From contig CALJHC010000023.1 of NCBI GenBank assembly GCA_938075415.1, positions 218,306 through 282,305 of the forward strand: a stretch of 64,000 nt of DNA, written 5' to 3'. The notes below the pieces were generated by a model. That model did no database searches, had not been told where the DNA came from, and was given only the letters and a program-made list of their open reading frames with translations. Position numbers and translations under genes: made by a program. Shown piece after piece: positions 8,799-18,998 of the stretch (the first letter of the stretch is position 1; every line of letters begins with the position of its first letter). The DNA is from an uncultured Rubripirellula sp. Lineage in GTDB: Bacteria > Planctomycetota > Planctomycetia > Pirellulales > Pirellulaceae.

Positions 8799-11036
8799 TC
8801 AAACGGGTGCCAGCAACTTGATTGCCTCGTTCAACGTTGGACTAGGTCGCATTGCCCGATCCACCTTGACCGGATCAGGCTGATAATAGCCTCCAATGTC
8901 AACGGCGGAACCTTGAGCAGCATTGAGCTCATCTAAAATGGCTGCTCTTTGCTCTTCGAGCACCTTCGCGATTGGCTCAAACCGTTGCTTCAAATCCATG
9001 TCTTGATCTTGGGCGACGAGCGACTGAGCCCAGTAGAGCGACAAGTAAAAATGGCTACCACGATTATCAATTTCATTCACTCGACGACTCGGTGACCTGT
9101 CTTCACTCAAGATGGTTCCAATTGCCTCATCGAGTGATGAGGCGATAACCGCAATCTGCGAGTTACCTGTCTTCCCAGCAAGATCTTCAAGCGAGACCCC
9201 CAAAGCCAGGAATTCACCCAGCGAGTCCCAACGCAAGTGCCCTTCCTCCACGAACTGCTGAACATGCTTTGGCGCGGATCCACCCGCACCCGTTTCAAAC
9301 AAACCACCGCCGGCCAACAGCGGAACAATCGACAACATCTTGGCACTCGTACCCAGTTCTAAAATGGGAAATAAGTCGGTCAGGTAATCACGCAAGACAT
9401 TACCAGTCACGGCGATGGTATCTTGACCGTCTTTTGCACGTTGGCAGGCGTGAATGGTTGCAACCTCAGGCGACATAATCTGAATATCGAGTCCCTCGGT
9501 GTCGTGCTGGGGCAGGTAGGTTTGGACCTTCTTGATCAGATTCGCATCGTGTGCTCGATTTGAATCCAGCCAAAAGATCGTTGCGGAACCGGTCGCTCTT
9601 GCTCGCACCACTGCTAAGCGAATCCAATCCTGAATTGGAATATCCTTGGTTTGGCACATCCTCCACAGATCGCCCCTGTCGACGTGATGCTCCATCAACA
9701 CCGTGTCATCACTGGCAACAACGCGAACTCTACCCGATTGAGTCACTTCAAATGTCTTGTCGTGCGAACCATACTCTTCGGCCTTCTGCGCCATCAGGCC
9801 AATGTTGGAAACATTCCCCATCGTGGTGACATCGAACGCACCATTGTTCTTGCAAAAATCAATGGTTGCTTGATAAACGCGCGCGTAACTTCGGTCGGGA
9901 ATCAAGGCTTTCGTGTCGTGAAGCTGGCCATCAGGTCCCCACATTTTTCCAGAGGATCTGATTGCAGCGGGCATCGACGCATCAATAATCACGTGACTGG
10001 GGACATGCAAGTTGGTGATTCCCTTATCCGAATCAACCATCGCCAAGGGTGGACCCTGCGCGTAGATCGAATCAATCTCGGATGTAATGGATTGCTGCTG
10101 CTCAGTTGGTAACGCCGTGATCTTGGAATAGAGGTCACCAATTCCATTGCTTAATTCAACTCCGAGTGGCTCAAGCACATCTGCAAATTTTTCCAAAACC
10201 TGAGAATAATAAACGGAGACGGCGTGCCCAAAGATTATTGGGTCAGACACCTTCATCATCGTCGCTTTCATGTGAAGCGAAACCAGCGTCGAGCTTGATC
10301 TGGCTTCGGCCATTTCTCGTTCAAAATAAGTTCGCAATGCTTTGCAACTCATTCGAGAAGCATCAATGACCTCACCTTGAAGTAAGCTCAATCCATCCTT
10401 CAGGACGGTGACGTCTCCATCCCCTGTGACCAACTCAATCCGAACGGTGTCAGCGGTCTCCATGACGTGCGACTGTTCACTGCCGTAGAAGTCGCCCTCG
10501 GTCATCGAAGCAACATGTGTTTTCGATTCAGACACCCACTCTCCCATCGAATGTGGATGCTGCTGCGCATGATCCTTAACCGGCTTCGCGACGCGTCGAT
10601 CCGAGTTACCCTCACGTAGAACAGGATTCACGGCACTACCGAGCACTTTGGCATAGCGCGATTTGATTCCGGATTCTTCATCGTTTTTTGGCTCTGCAGG
10701 ATAATCCGGAACCGCGAAACCATGACTTTGCAATTCCTCGATGGCAGCGACCAACTGAGGAATCGAAGCGCTGATGTTGGGCAACTTGACGATGTTGGCT
10801 TCGGGCTGCTTGGCTAGCGTCCCTAACTCGCCCAACGCATCAGATTGCCGCTGCCCCTCCGAGAGAAATTCAGGAAAGGAGGCCAAGATTCGCCCCGCAA
10901 GCGAGATATCCTTCAATTCCACCTCGACACCAGCGACGCCAATGAACGCCCGAAGAATTGGTAGTAAGGACGCCGTTGCAAGGGCCGGCGCTTCGTCCGT
11001 GTGGGTGTAGGTTATTTTTGGTGTGAAATCGGTCAC
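8799..11036 (-). CDS. icd: Isocitrate dehydrogenase (NADP+), monomeric type
   Basis: Oxidative decarboxylation of isocitrate to 2-oxoglutarate with NADP in the TCA cycle. The sequence matches the roughly 740-aa monomeric family across its length: [14 protein letters not shown] near the N-terminus, [27 protein letters not shown], and N-R-A-H-D-A-N. An open frame extends to an ATG at 11081. The GTG at 11036 is the better start: it gives 745 residues, fits the family's N-terminus, and has GAGGA five bases upstream in the right position. The gene stands alone with long gaps on both sides, so regulation cannot be read from context. Confidence 0.93.
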   Translation of the reverse strand: MTDFTPKITYTHTDEAPALATASLLPILRAFIGVAGVEVELKDISLAGRILASFPEFLSEGQRQSDALGELGTLAKQPEANIVKLPNISASIPQLVAAIEELQSHGFAVPDYPAEPKNDEESGIKSRYAKVLGSAVNPVLREGNSDRRVAKPVKDHAQQHPHSMGEWVSESKTHVASMTEGDFYGSEQSHVMETADTVRIELVTGDGDVTVLKDGLSLLQGEVIDASRMSCKALRTYFEREMAEARSSSTLVSLHMKATMMKVSDPIIFGHAVSVYYSQVLEKFADVLEPLGVELSNGIGDLYSKITALPTEQQQSITSEIDSIYAQGPPLAMVDSDKGITNLHVPSHVIIDASMPAAIRSSGKMWGPDGQLHDTKALIPDRSYARVYQATIDFCKNNGAFDVTTMGNVSNIGLMAQKAEEYGSHDKTFEVTQSGRVRVVASDDTVLMEHHVDRGDLWRMCQTKDIPIQDWIRLAVVRARATGSATIFWLDSNRAHDANLIKKVQTYLPQHDTEGLDIQIMSPEVATIHACQRAKDGQDTIAVTGNVLRDYLTDLFPILELGTSAKMLSIVPLLAGGGLFETGAGGSAPKHVQQFVEEGHLRWDSLGEFLALGVSLEDLAGKTGNSQIAVIASSLDEAIGTILSEDRSPSRRVNEIDNRGSHFYLSLYWAQSLVAQDQDMDLKQRFEPIAKVLEEQRAAILDELNAAQGSAVDIGGYYQPDPVKVDRAMRPSPTLNEAIKLLAPV

Positions 11037-12167
11037 GCTGTTCCTCAAATCCCCAAAGGAGTCACCAGTGGCGGAAATCAATCCGCAATGAATTAGTTTA
11101 CGATTGAGATCACAAGTTCATGCAATTTAGGCATCTTTGAAGTCGAGCATGGCGACTCCGAATTCCACCGTTGGGCAATCTTGGTGAGCGATCCAATCAC
11201 TCCAACATCGGATTTCAAGCCGATGACATCAAGACGGCGAAGCGGGATCAACGACACACCACGAACCCTTGCGATTCATGTGGACATCGTAACAAGCCAA
11301 GCGTCACTTGGGTGGGGGGGGATCATGGCGAAAAGAATTGCTGATCACGCCCAGATCCATCGCAACCAAGGCACAATTCACGCAAAGACTCACGCCAAGG
11401 CTGTCGTCATACCGCGAGAGAAGCCGGGTACGAACTTTCCCGAAAAGAAACAGAGTTTGACATGATTTCGTAATCATGTTGATTCCGCATCGTTGCTGGA
11501 GCACTCTTTTCAATTGCTCCAGCCTCTGACGATGACTTCATTCTGATTCCATTTCTAACCATCAAATTTGATTTCGTCCCTTGGTCGCAGCCAGTCACTT
11601 CAGATCTGACTTCAGCATCGACGCCCCGACCCACAGGTGCCACTTGGACAACAAGTCCAGAACATCCGAATCCAGAGGGACCGAATTTGAAACAGCAGCA
11701 TTTCAAACGACGAAAAAATTGCGAACCCGTCGTTGCAGTATCGTTTCTTCCCAAATCCCCTCACGCCAAACAGGCCCCTCGAATTACCGGCAATGACAAA
11801 GAGATGCAATCTAGTCAAACCGATCGATTATGAACTCAAGATGGATGAGGATCCAACAGAACGGTGCTAGACTACGTCGGTTTTCCCTACATCGGAATCA
11901 TCCAACACTGCCAAGACCTCACACATGCGGCGTTCACCAGCGTAAACTTTCGTTACAGCCGTTGAGAGACAGGGTGAGTAGACGGGTTCTTCCTGAACCT
12001 GAATGACCAACTTGTCCAAACACGCGGCTGCAGACAGCAACGCGCAGTGATGACTCATTGACCCAGCTGCTTTCAATGATTTGGCGGCGAGCCACACCTG
12101 CTGCGCGAACCTGATAACCCTCACAATGATTTTGCAACCAGATCATCCTTGCCTTGGATCCTCAGCC
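11037..12167. other. Long intergenic region upstream of icd and the exported methyltransferase gene
   Basis: About 1.1 kb between two divergent genes, expected to hold both promoters. Small open frames near 11181-11465 and 11407-11796 show no domain or start signal. The only frame worth naming is the minus-strand 11867-12124 (listed separately). A seven-to-eight G run lies near 11313. Confidence 0.45.
11867..12124 (-). CDS. Possible small protein, 85 aa, unknown
   Basis: A GTG-started frame of 85 codons with an even amino-acid mix: an N-terminal amphipathic stretch (V-W-L-A-A-K-S-L-K-A-A-G), then C-A-L-L-S-A-A-A-C-L-D-K-L-V and V-L-A-V-L-D-D-S-D-V-G-K. No known family is recognised, and no clear ribosome site lies before the GTG. 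Its 5' end abuts the predicted leader of the methyltransferase gene on the other strand. It could be a chance open frame. Confidence 0.25.
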   Translation of the reverse strand: MRVIRFAQQVWLAAKSLKAAGSMSHHCALLSAAACLDKLVIQVQEEPVYSPCLSTAVTKVYAGERRMCEVLAVLDDSDVGKTDVV

Positions 12168-12917
12168 ATGCACATTTCCTCGCTCTTTCGATCAGTGACT
12201 TTCAACGCTGCTTTTCTTTTGATCGCCGGGGCATCGCTCACTTTCGGACAAGATAACAGGGACCAAACGACCGATCCCAAAGAGAGTATTAACCCCGGCA
12301 TCAATGCTAACTTTCTTGATCCACAGCTCGATGTTGATCAGTGGATCGAACGGTTTGAAGTAGAAAGCCGCGAGGTCTACCAATCCAGAAAAGAAATTTT
12401 AAGGCAACTCAATTTAAAGTCGGGCATGCGTGTCGCTGACGTCGGAGCGGGCACTGGTTTCTATTCAATTTTATTTTCCGAAGCAGTCGGTGATCGCGGT
12501 TGGATCTATGCTATCGATCTATCGCCAAAGTTTGTCACCTATCTGAGCGAGCAATTCCACGGTCGTGGCATCCGCAATGCCACCACCGTCATGTGCACTC
12601 AAGATTCTATTTGCTTGGCTCCCAGCAGTGTGGATGTCGCGTTCATCTGTGATGTCTACCACCACTTTGAGTTCCCCGCCGAGACAATGCGGTCGATTCA
12701 TCAATCACTGAATGCCAAAGGACGACTGGTTGTGATCGACTTTGAGCGGATCCCTGGAGTGACGCGAGAATGGATGCTCAATCATGTCCGCGCCGACAAA
12801 GCCACGTTCATCAACGAAATACAGGATGCTGGATTTGAACTGATTGCCGAGCGAAAGATCCAAGGATTCCGGGACAACTACTACCTTGAATTCGCAAAGG
12901 GTCAAGCGAAGGATTAG
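12168..12917 (+). CDS. Exported class I SAM-dependent methyltransferase
   Basis: A 249-residue Rossmann-fold methyltransferase. SAM-binding motif I is V-A-D-V-G-A-G-T-G-F-Y-S at about residues 89-100, motif II-like acidic I-D-L-S follows, and V-D-V-A-F-I-C-D-V-Y-H-H-F matches motif IV. The start chosen is the ATG at 12168, because it begins a clear signal peptide: M-H-I-S-S-L-F-R, then a hydrophobic core to A-G-A-S-L-T-F-G-Q at about residue 28. An export signal on a SAM enzyme is odd, since SAM is cytoplasmic; the same layout recurs in planctomycetes (general knowledge). The substrate is unknown. An APC permease gene follows 54 bp downstream and may be co-transcribed. Confidence 0.82.
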   Translation: MHISSLFRSVTFNAAFLLIAGASLTFGQDNRDQTTDPKESINPGINANFLDPQLDVDQWIERFEVESREVYQSRKEILRQLNLKSGMRVADVGAGTGFYSILFSEAVGDRGWIYAIDLSPKFVTYLSEQFHGRGIRNATTVMCTQDSICLAPSSVDVAFICDVYHHFEFPAETMRSIHQSLNAKGRLVVIDFERIPGVTREWMLNHVRADKATFINEIQDAGFELIAERKIQGFRDNYYLEFAKGQAKD

Positions 12918-12971
12918 ACCCCATCCAACGACTTTGTTCTTCCCAATGACTTTCCCTGATGGATCAAATCC

Positions 12972-14294
12972 TTGCCCAAGCCCAAACCCACACTTGACCT
13001 AGCCTCGGCAACCACCATCGTGGTTGCAAGCATGATTGGTGCGGGAGTGTACACCACCAGTGGCTATTCGTTATCAGCGTTGCAAGACCCTCGACTTGTT
13101 CTTCTCGCCTGGGTGGTTGGCGGCATCATCGCGATCTGTGGTGCGATCGGCTACGCATCGCTGGCGTCTCGGTTCTCCGAATCAGGAGGCGAGTACCTGT
13201 TTCTTTCGAAAACGCTGCACCCGATCGCGGGAGTGATGGCGGGGTGGGTTTCGCTGTTGGCCGGCTTTACCGGAGCGATCGCCGTTGCAGCGCTGTCGCT
13301 CGGGCAGTACTTGGCACCGATGATTCCTTCAATGTCGTTGTCGGATACCACGATCGCAATTTCCTGCGTGGGAATCGCCGGCATCCTGCACGCGATTGGG
13401 GTACGGTTTGCTGCTCGCGTTCAAGACACCATTGTCATCGCAAAATTATTAATGATCGTTGCCTTCATCCTTTTTGCCTTCGCGTCTTGGGATCAATGGG
13501 CGGGTAAGTCTCCTCAAATCAGCGTCGGGATGGACCAATCACCAATCGACAAGGTTTTCGTTTTTGCAAAACAACTTGTATGGATCTCGTTCAGTTACCT
13601 TGGCTTCAATGCGGCGATCTACATCTCGGGGGAGGTGAGACAACCGAAGCGAAACGTTCCTCGATCCATGATTTTGGGAACCATTTGTGTTACCGTGATC
13701 TACCTGCTTCTGAATGCTACTTTTGTCTTCGCGCCCAGCGCCGAAACGATTTTACAAGATGAAAACCTGCCCCAAATTGCAGCCGTCGCGGCACAGTCAC
13801 TCGGTGGCGATTTATTGGAGACTTTTGTTCGGATTGTGATCGTCGTTTCACTTTTCACCTCTGTCTCAGCCCTGGTGATGACCGGTCCCCGAGTCTACGC
13901 AAAGATGGCCGAAGATGGCTTTTTACACAATTGGTTTGCGATCCATCGGACCACCCCAACGCGTGCGATTCTCTTTCAATCTGCCGCAGCGATGTTTGCC
14001 ATTTCCATCAGCACTTTGACGGAATTACTCGGCTACCTTGGGATGACGTTATCCCTTTGCTCTGCCCTGACCGTTGGAACGCTGTTCCTACTAAAAAAAC
14101 GAGGTGAAGCAATCTGGTTGCCGGGCAAGGGCATTCCGGCACTGATCTATATCGCGGCAACCCTCATTCTTGCTGGACTTTACGGATTCAGCGAACCACG
14201 GTCCGCAATCGCAACTTGTGTGACCCTGTTGATCGGACTGGTGGCCTACCCGTTCTTCAATAAAAAAACAGTGACGGAACCACAAGATCTCTAG
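12972..14294 (+). CDS. APC-family amino acid permease
   Basis: A 440-residue inner-membrane transporter with about 12 hydrophobic helices and the APC N-terminal signature V-A-S-M-I-G-A-G-V-Y-T-T-S-G-Y. The conserved region S-F-S-Y-L-G-F-N-A-A-I-Y-I-S-G-E-V-R follows, then P-K-R-N-V-P-R-S. This is the amino acid/polyamine/organocation pattern, importing an amino acid by proton symport or exchange. The substrate cannot be read from sequence. The only in-frame start before the first helix is TTG at 12972; nearby ATG codons are out of frame. The 3' end converges on the NHL-repeat gene 17 bp away, with no room for separate terminators. Confidence 0.88.
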   Translation: MPKPKPTLDLASATTIVVASMIGAGVYTTSGYSLSALQDPRLVLLAWVVGGIIAICGAIGYASLASRFSESGGEYLFLSKTLHPIAGVMAGWVSLLAGFTGAIAVAALSLGQYLAPMIPSMSLSDTTIAISCVGIAGILHAIGVRFAARVQDTIVIAKLLMIVAFILFAFASWDQWAGKSPQISVGMDQSPIDKVFVFAKQLVWISFSYLGFNAAIYISGEVRQPKRNVPRSMILGTICVTVIYLLLNATFVFAPSAETILQDENLPQIAAVAAQSLGGDLLETFVRIVIVVSLFTSVSALVMTGPRVYAKMAEDGFLHNWFAIHRTTPTRAILFQSAAAMFAISISTLTELLGYLGMTLSLCSALTVGTLFLLKKRGEAIWLPGKGIPALIYIAATLILAGLYGFSEPRSAIATCVTLLIGLVAYPFFNKKTVTEPQDL

Positions 14295-14311
14295 CACGGT
14301 CAGGTCACGCC

Positions 14312-15421
14312 CTAGCGATCAATTTTCATACGCAGAATTCGGTCGTTACCACTATCAACGACGTACAAGATTCCGCGATGCACCCGAACCCCGTGCGGGT
14401 GCAACAGGCGAATTTTTGGATCACCAAATCCGCGGCCCAAAATGGTGGTTACCATCTCGGTTTCCGGGTCATATCTTCGGATCGCACCATTGAGATCATC
14501 CGCAATGTAGACTCGTTGCCTCTCATCAAAGCACAGGTGTTTTGGAGCACCAAACTGAGCTGTTTTCGCATCACCATCGCGATACCCACGCACCCCTGTT
14601 CCCGCGACGGTTTTGATTCGACCCTCAGGACCAACCACTCTTAATGCATGCCCTCCACGTTCCAAAATATATAGTCTGTGGTTTGAATCCGATGCTGCAG
14701 CTCGCGGATCAACGAGAGGGCTATCAATTGCTTTGGCCCCGTCATCAGGAACCCCTTTCTCGCCATTACCGGCAACAGTGATAACCACCCCCGTCTGCAA
14801 ATCTACGTCTCGAATGCGCCGATTCTTTAAATCGGTCAGATGCAAGGTTGTCCCATCTGCACTGAGGCTGACACACATGATGAAATCAAACTCGGCCTTG
14901 GTCGCAAGCTGTCCATCACCGGAAAAACCTGGCTGTCCATTGCCTATCACGGTTTCCACGAGATCCTTTTTGAAGTTGATCCGCCGAACACAATGATTCC
15001 AGCTATCAGAGATGTAAAGCTCGTTGGTCGATGAAATGACACAGTTGTGCATTCCATTAAATGTGGCTTTTGACGCTGGCCCTTGGTCACCACGGTACGA
15101 CTGACTTCCATCCCCGGCGATAACCTTCACTCGCCCGCTATGCGAGACTTGATGAACATGCCCGCCATTGAGCTCGACCACGTAAAGTTGACCCTCGGAA
15201 TCAAAATCGATCCCGAATGGATGCCTAAGAGGACTATCTTCTTGCTTCCACAGGCCACCCTCCGACTCCATCAATCCGCCAACGACAAATTCAACGGACA
15301 AATCGCCCGGATGGAACGTTTTAAGGGGACCAGAATCCTGTTCGGTCTGCTGCGTCAGCGCCGGGCCCTGCATCAGTAACCAGACGGAAAGAACAGAAAC
15401 GGGAACGCGCAGGATTTGCAT
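14312..15421 (-). CDS. Secreted NHL-repeat beta-propeller protein
   Basis: 369 residues with a signal peptide (M-Q-I-L-R-V-P-V-S-V-L-S-V-W-L-L, cleavage near A-L-T-Q-Q). At least five NHL-type repeats follow, seen as V-I-A-G-D-G, V-I-G-N-G-Q-P-G-F-S-G-D-G, V-A-G-N-G-E-K-G and V-A-G-T-G-V-R-G-Y. Each is followed by L-Y-I-S-D/V-Y-I-A-D and an Arg-Arg pair. Such repeats form a six-bladed propeller used for binding, in the periplasm or outside. No catalytic motif is seen. It is transcribed towards the permease gene. Its function is unknown beyond the fold. Confidence 0.85.
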   Translation of the reverse strand: MQILRVPVSVLSVWLLMQGPALTQQTEQDSGPLKTFHPGDLSVEFVVGGLMESEGGLWKQEDSPLRHPFGIDFDSEGQLYVVELNGGHVHQVSHSGRVKVIAGDGSQSYRGDQGPASKATFNGMHNCVISSTNELYISDSWNHCVRRINFKKDLVETVIGNGQPGFSGDGQLATKAEFDFIMCVSLSADGTTLHLTDLKNRRIRDVDLQTGVVITVAGNGEKGVPDDGAKAIDSPLVDPRAAASDSNHRLYILERGGHALRVVGPEGRIKTVAGTGVRGYRDGDAKTAQFGAPKHLCFDERQRVYIADDLNGAIRRYDPETEMVTTILGRGFGDPKIRLLHPHGVRVHRGILYVVDSGNDRILRMKIDR

Positions 15422-15496
15422 GAGACAACCACAAAAACGAGATCACGGATGAATAACCACTCAACTCATCAAGGATGGATAAAAAGAAAATCCGTC

Positions 15497-16660
15497 TCAT
15501 GGACGACCCTGATCATCCCACCTGAGTTCACCGAAGCTTAAGGTTTTCTGCAGTTGAACCAGGTTGTCTTTGTCACGCAATTGCAGTGTGATTCCTGGAT
15601 CATTTCCCTCCCATTCAATTTCAATGAGACCAAAATTTTCTTGGTGAAATGTTTTTGAATCAGCTCGAAATCGGTTTCGACTTGGTGTTCCTCGCGGATG
15701 CTTCTGGTTAAGACTGCTGGAGGTGAATTCATAGATTGGATAGCCAGTCCTGTTTTGATAAACGGACAATTCGGCCCAATGCCGGTCACCACTCAGCAGA
15801 ACAACACCCTCGACTTTCATGGACTCGAAAAGCTCGAGCAAACGGGTTCGTTCCGCTGGCAAATTACTCCAAGTCTCTTGCCCCGCCGCCTCGGGAATGC
15901 ATTGGATGCTGGTCACCATTAATCGCAACTCAGCGGGAACTCGCAGTTGCTCCTCCAACCACGCCCATTGAACCTCACCCAACATTGTCTTGGTGGTATC
16001 GACATCCGGTACATAGGGGCCGGCAATTCGTCGTTGAGCACCTTTCCTGAGTGGAGATCGAAAATAACGGGTGTCGAGCAAGATCACCTGCACCTGTTGC
16101 CCTTTGGGCCCGATCAACTTGGAATCGTACACACCGGGTCGATTCCAACGCGGCGAGGAGGTTGGAATCCCCCAGAATCGCAAAAACTCTTCCTGCGACG
16201 CACTTCGCTGCGAAAAATCTGCTCCGGCATCATTCATGCCAAAGTCGTGATCATCCCATGTTGCCAACAACGGCACCTGAGCCTCAAAGGCTGCGAAATC
16301 GGTGTTGCCTCGAAGCTTCGCGTACTTTTCCCGCATCACGGTCATGTCGGCGGTGTCGCCGTAAATGTTGTCTCCAATTAACAGCGCAAGATCAGGCTGA
16401 TGGGATAGCATCTGGCGAAAAATGGGCATCGGTTGATCCTGCTTGATGCAAGAACCAAAGACGATTCGATTCAACTGCAGATCGGCCCAACTCGCTGCCT
16501 CGTCAGGATTGTCACCCGTCGTTTTTTTGACCGTTTCGTTGAAGGAATCACTCGCCTCGCGACTATCCTGCGAAGCGGATTGCGCAATGACACAGGTGCC
16601 TAGCGAAAACGCATTGGTCATTACCAAAAAAAGTAGAAAGGTTGTGAAGCCTTGCATCAT
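15497..16660 (-). CDS. PhoD-like alkaline phosphatase/phosphodiesterase
   Basis: An exported metallophosphoesterase of the PhoD group, about 387 aa. The signal peptide starts at the Met-Met pair (16660/16657) with a long hydrophobic core to V-I-A-Q-S; the open frame reaches 16750, but only this start gives a signal peptide. Metal-site motifs appear in order: F-G-S-C-I-K-Q-D-Q, L-L-I-G-D-N-I-Y-G-D, L-A-T-W-D-D-H-D-F-G-M-N-D and L-L-S-G-D-R-H-W-A-E. PhoD enzymes cleave phosphate mono- or diesters in the periplasm using Ca/Fe. The start lies 4 bp after the sulfatase stop codon upstream, so the two are almost certainly one transcript with coupled translation. Confidence 0.9.
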   Translation of the reverse strand: MMQGFTTFLLFLVMTNAFSLGTCVIAQSASQDSREASDSFNETVKKTTGDNPDEAASWADLQLNRIVFGSCIKQDQPMPIFRQMLSHQPDLALLIGDNIYGDTADMTVMREKYAKLRGNTDFAAFEAQVPLLATWDDHDFGMNDAGADFSQRSASQEEFLRFWGIPTSSPRWNRPGVYDSKLIGPKGQQVQVILLDTRYFRSPLRKGAQRRIAGPYVPDVDTTKTMLGEVQWAWLEEQLRVPAELRLMVTSIQCIPEAAGQETWSNLPAERTRLLELFESMKVEGVVLLSGDRHWAELSVYQNRTGYPIYEFTSSSLNQKHPRGTPSRNRFRADSKTFHQENFGLIEIEWEGNDPGITLQLRDKDNLVQLQKTLSFGELRWDDQGRP

Positions 16661-16664
16661 GAGC

Positions 16665-18083
16665 TCATTGATTGGGTGGACGGTAGCGATGATTGCCACG
16701 CTTGGCCGCTTGGTGTGTTTCTCGTGTGTCTTGATCAATACCGGGGTCACCCTGCGAAATCATCCATCGGTCCAGTTCTGCTCGCATCTCTTCAAGGATC
16801 TGATCGTAATCAGGATCGCCGGCAAGATTCTTCATCTCAAAGGGATCGACCGAAGTGTGATACAACGCCTCGGCAGGCCGCTGCATGTAACGCCGAACCA
16901 GTTGATAGGTTGAATCGGAGTTCGAGGCGTCCCAGACCCAGGTCTGCCAATAGGGATTGTTGAGAGTGCCTTCCCCTCGAATCCCCATGAGGTGTTTTTC
17001 AATGTAGAGTTGATCAGATGTGAGGTTTCTCAAATAGCGAAAGTCGCCGTTGCTGACCGTTCGAACGGGATAAGGAGGCCCTTCGGGGACATTATTGTGC
17101 GCTCCATAAACAAAATCTCGATGCGAAGACGCCTCGCCTCTCAGCACCTCGAGAAAACTCCTGCCGTCCAAATGATCACTTGGCACCTCCCCACCAGCTG
17201 CTTCGATCAAAGTCGGCACCACGTCGGCGTAATGCACCATGGCATCGGTGCTGACACCTGACTTGACCACTCCCGGCCAACGCACAATCAAGCCAGTGTG
17301 CAAACCGGTATCCCAATTGGTCCACTTGTTACCAGGAAATTGCGAACCTTGCTCCGACGAAAAGACAACCAATGTCTCACCCGACTGACCCGAGGACTCC
17401 AACGACGCAAGCAGTTCACCGACCTGCGAATCCATGTAAGTGATTTCTGCCAAATATCGAGAATAAGCCTCTCTGGTTAATTTCGTCTCTGCGAGGTTTG
17501 GAGGTAATTTCAATTCACCCGGTGGGTATGCCGAGGCATCACCCATCACCCAAGGAACATGCGGTTCAACCAAAGCCACCACTAAACAAAACGGCTGTGA
17601 TCGATCGCGATTCATGAACTCCGACACACCTTCGAGGTCATGCTCGCGTGTTGGCTTACGGACGCAACTCGGATCGAAGCCGGGTACAGACTCAAATGGA
17701 AAAGCTTTTTTTGGCAAGACGTGAACTTTACCCGCAATTCCGACTCGATAACCTAAATCCCCGAGATAATGTGGCAAACTTTGCGTTTCTGAAAAGCTGG
17801 CAGAATGATTCCACGCACACCCGTTACCCATCGGGAAAAGGCCCGTGTAAAGCTCGGCGCGGCAAGGCTGGCACATTGCGGAGGTCAGGTAGGCCTTCCG
17901 AAATAATAACCCGTCGTTGGCGAGCTGCTCCAAGTTTGGTGTTCGGGCATTTTTGCCGCCATACATCGGTAAGTCGTTGTAAGTGCAATCGTCCGCCATC
18001 ACGATCAAAACGTTTGGCTGATCCGACGCTTGGACCAGAACTGTTGTCAGGCACAAACTAAAAAACAGAAAGTAGCGGGTCAT
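16665..18083 (-). CDS. Sulfatase (formylglycine type), exported
   Basis: An arylsulfatase-family hydrolase of about 472 aa with a signal peptide (R-Y-F-L-F-F-S-L-C-L-T-T-V-L-V-Q-A-S). The metal site begins at N-V-L-I-V-M-A-D-D-C. The catalytic signature C-Q-P-C-R is at residues 71-75 counted from ATG 18083; its first Cys is the one converted to formylglycine. G-K-V-H and a C-terminal D-P-F-E-M-K-N-L-A-G-D-P segment are family landmarks. A TTG four codons upstream (18095) is an alternative start. It likely cleaves sulfate esters from polysaccharide, as expected of marine planctomycetes; the exact substrate is unknown. It forms an operon with the PhoD gene that follows directly. Confidence 0.92.
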   Translation of the reverse strand: MTRYFLFFSLCLTTVLVQASDQPNVLIVMADDCTYNDLPMYGGKNARTPNLEQLANDGLLFRKAYLTSAMCQPCRAELYTGLFPMGNGCAWNHSASFSETQSLPHYLGDLGYRVGIAGKVHVLPKKAFPFESVPGFDPSCVRKPTREHDLEGVSEFMNRDRSQPFCLVVALVEPHVPWVMGDASAYPPGELKLPPNLAETKLTREAYSRYLAEITYMDSQVGELLASLESSGQSGETLVVFSSEQGSQFPGNKWTNWDTGLHTGLIVRWPGVVKSGVSTDAMVHYADVVPTLIEAAGGEVPSDHLDGRSFLEVLRGEASSHRDFVYGAHNNVPEGPPYPVRTVSNGDFRYLRNLTSDQLYIEKHLMGIRGEGTLNNPYWQTWVWDASNSDSTYQLVRRYMQRPAEALYHTSVDPFEMKNLAGDPDYDQILEEMRAELDRWMISQGDPGIDQDTRETHQAAKRGNHRYRPPNQ

Positions 18084-18998
18084 GAGTCTTTTCAAAAAAG
18101 TGCAGAAACAGTTCTCAATTTGGGTTTTAGTTTAACCATCAGCGAGCAGCCATGCGTTGTCTGATCAAAAAGATTTAAACGCTGGCACATTGCGGGACTC
18201 CCGTCCTCTCTTTGCTTGGCCGGTCGCCACGGGCTCAAGACCATATGCATCGCTTTAACCGTCGCTGAACTCCGTCAACTTTTCAACTGGCGACCATCAA
18301 CCGAACACGATTCAACCCATCGCTCAGGCACGCGTTGGTCACTTCCATCCTAAAGCAAGGACCAACACAAGGATCATCGGCACCGCAACGGAATCAGTCG
18401 GCAAACTTGCACCCCTTCATTTGATTTCTGCAGTCTGATTTGCGCAGTCTGATCTATCAAGGTCGCTACTTTTTTCCCAGACACTTTTTTCCCAGACACC
18501 GTATCGCCACCAAGGTGCTTATTCAGACCGCAATCGATAAAAACCAGATTGAGCCGAACGTGCGAACCAACTCAACGAGCCTTCTCTAATCGATCATCTT
18601 GCATCAAGTTGGATGCGATCAGAGATCACCTTGAATACCGAGGTCAGTGCTCAACAGTGTCCAACGAGGATGCGATCCAAGCAGCGTGCAAGTCAACCGT
18701 TGCAAATAATCCAGTGAGACAAGGCAGTGAAATCGAAGCAATCGATGATGACTGCCAGTCGCAGACGATTGATGGCCGCTCAAAATATCCATCGCCAGTC
18801 CGTCGCAATCGCCAGAGTTGGATTCAAAGCAATCGCCCCAAGAGGATCCGGCAAAGCAGCAACTGATTTTAGATAATCCAGCGAGAAACCGGGCACTGCC
18901 ATCAACTTGGAAATGAACCGGTTTATGGCGAGCCAGAATCCCCAGGTGGGAATCAGCTCAAAATTTGCAATCCGGCGTGGACCAATGCCAGAGGGCCC
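18084..18998. other. Intergenic region with two short duplications
   Basis: About 0.9 kb upstream of the sulfatase-PhoD operon. It contains a 14-bp duplication (TGATTTCTGCAGTC/TGATTTGCGCAGTC, 18422-18449) and a perfect 15-bp duplication (ACTTTTTTCCCAGAC, 18468-18497). An open frame at 18549-18866 has no recognisable domain and is not accepted. Confidence 0.5.
18422..18497. repeat. Two adjacent short tandem duplications (14 bp and 15 bp)
   Basis: A 14-bp unit is doubled at 18422-18449, with a partial third TGAT. The unrelated 15-bp unit ACTTTTTTCCCAGAC is doubled at 18468-18497. Both are non-coding. Confidence 0.88.

Noticed and set aside
18549..18866. 105-codon plus-strand open frame in the gap after the sulfatase gene
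   Set aside because: No domain, polar low-information composition and no ribosome site.
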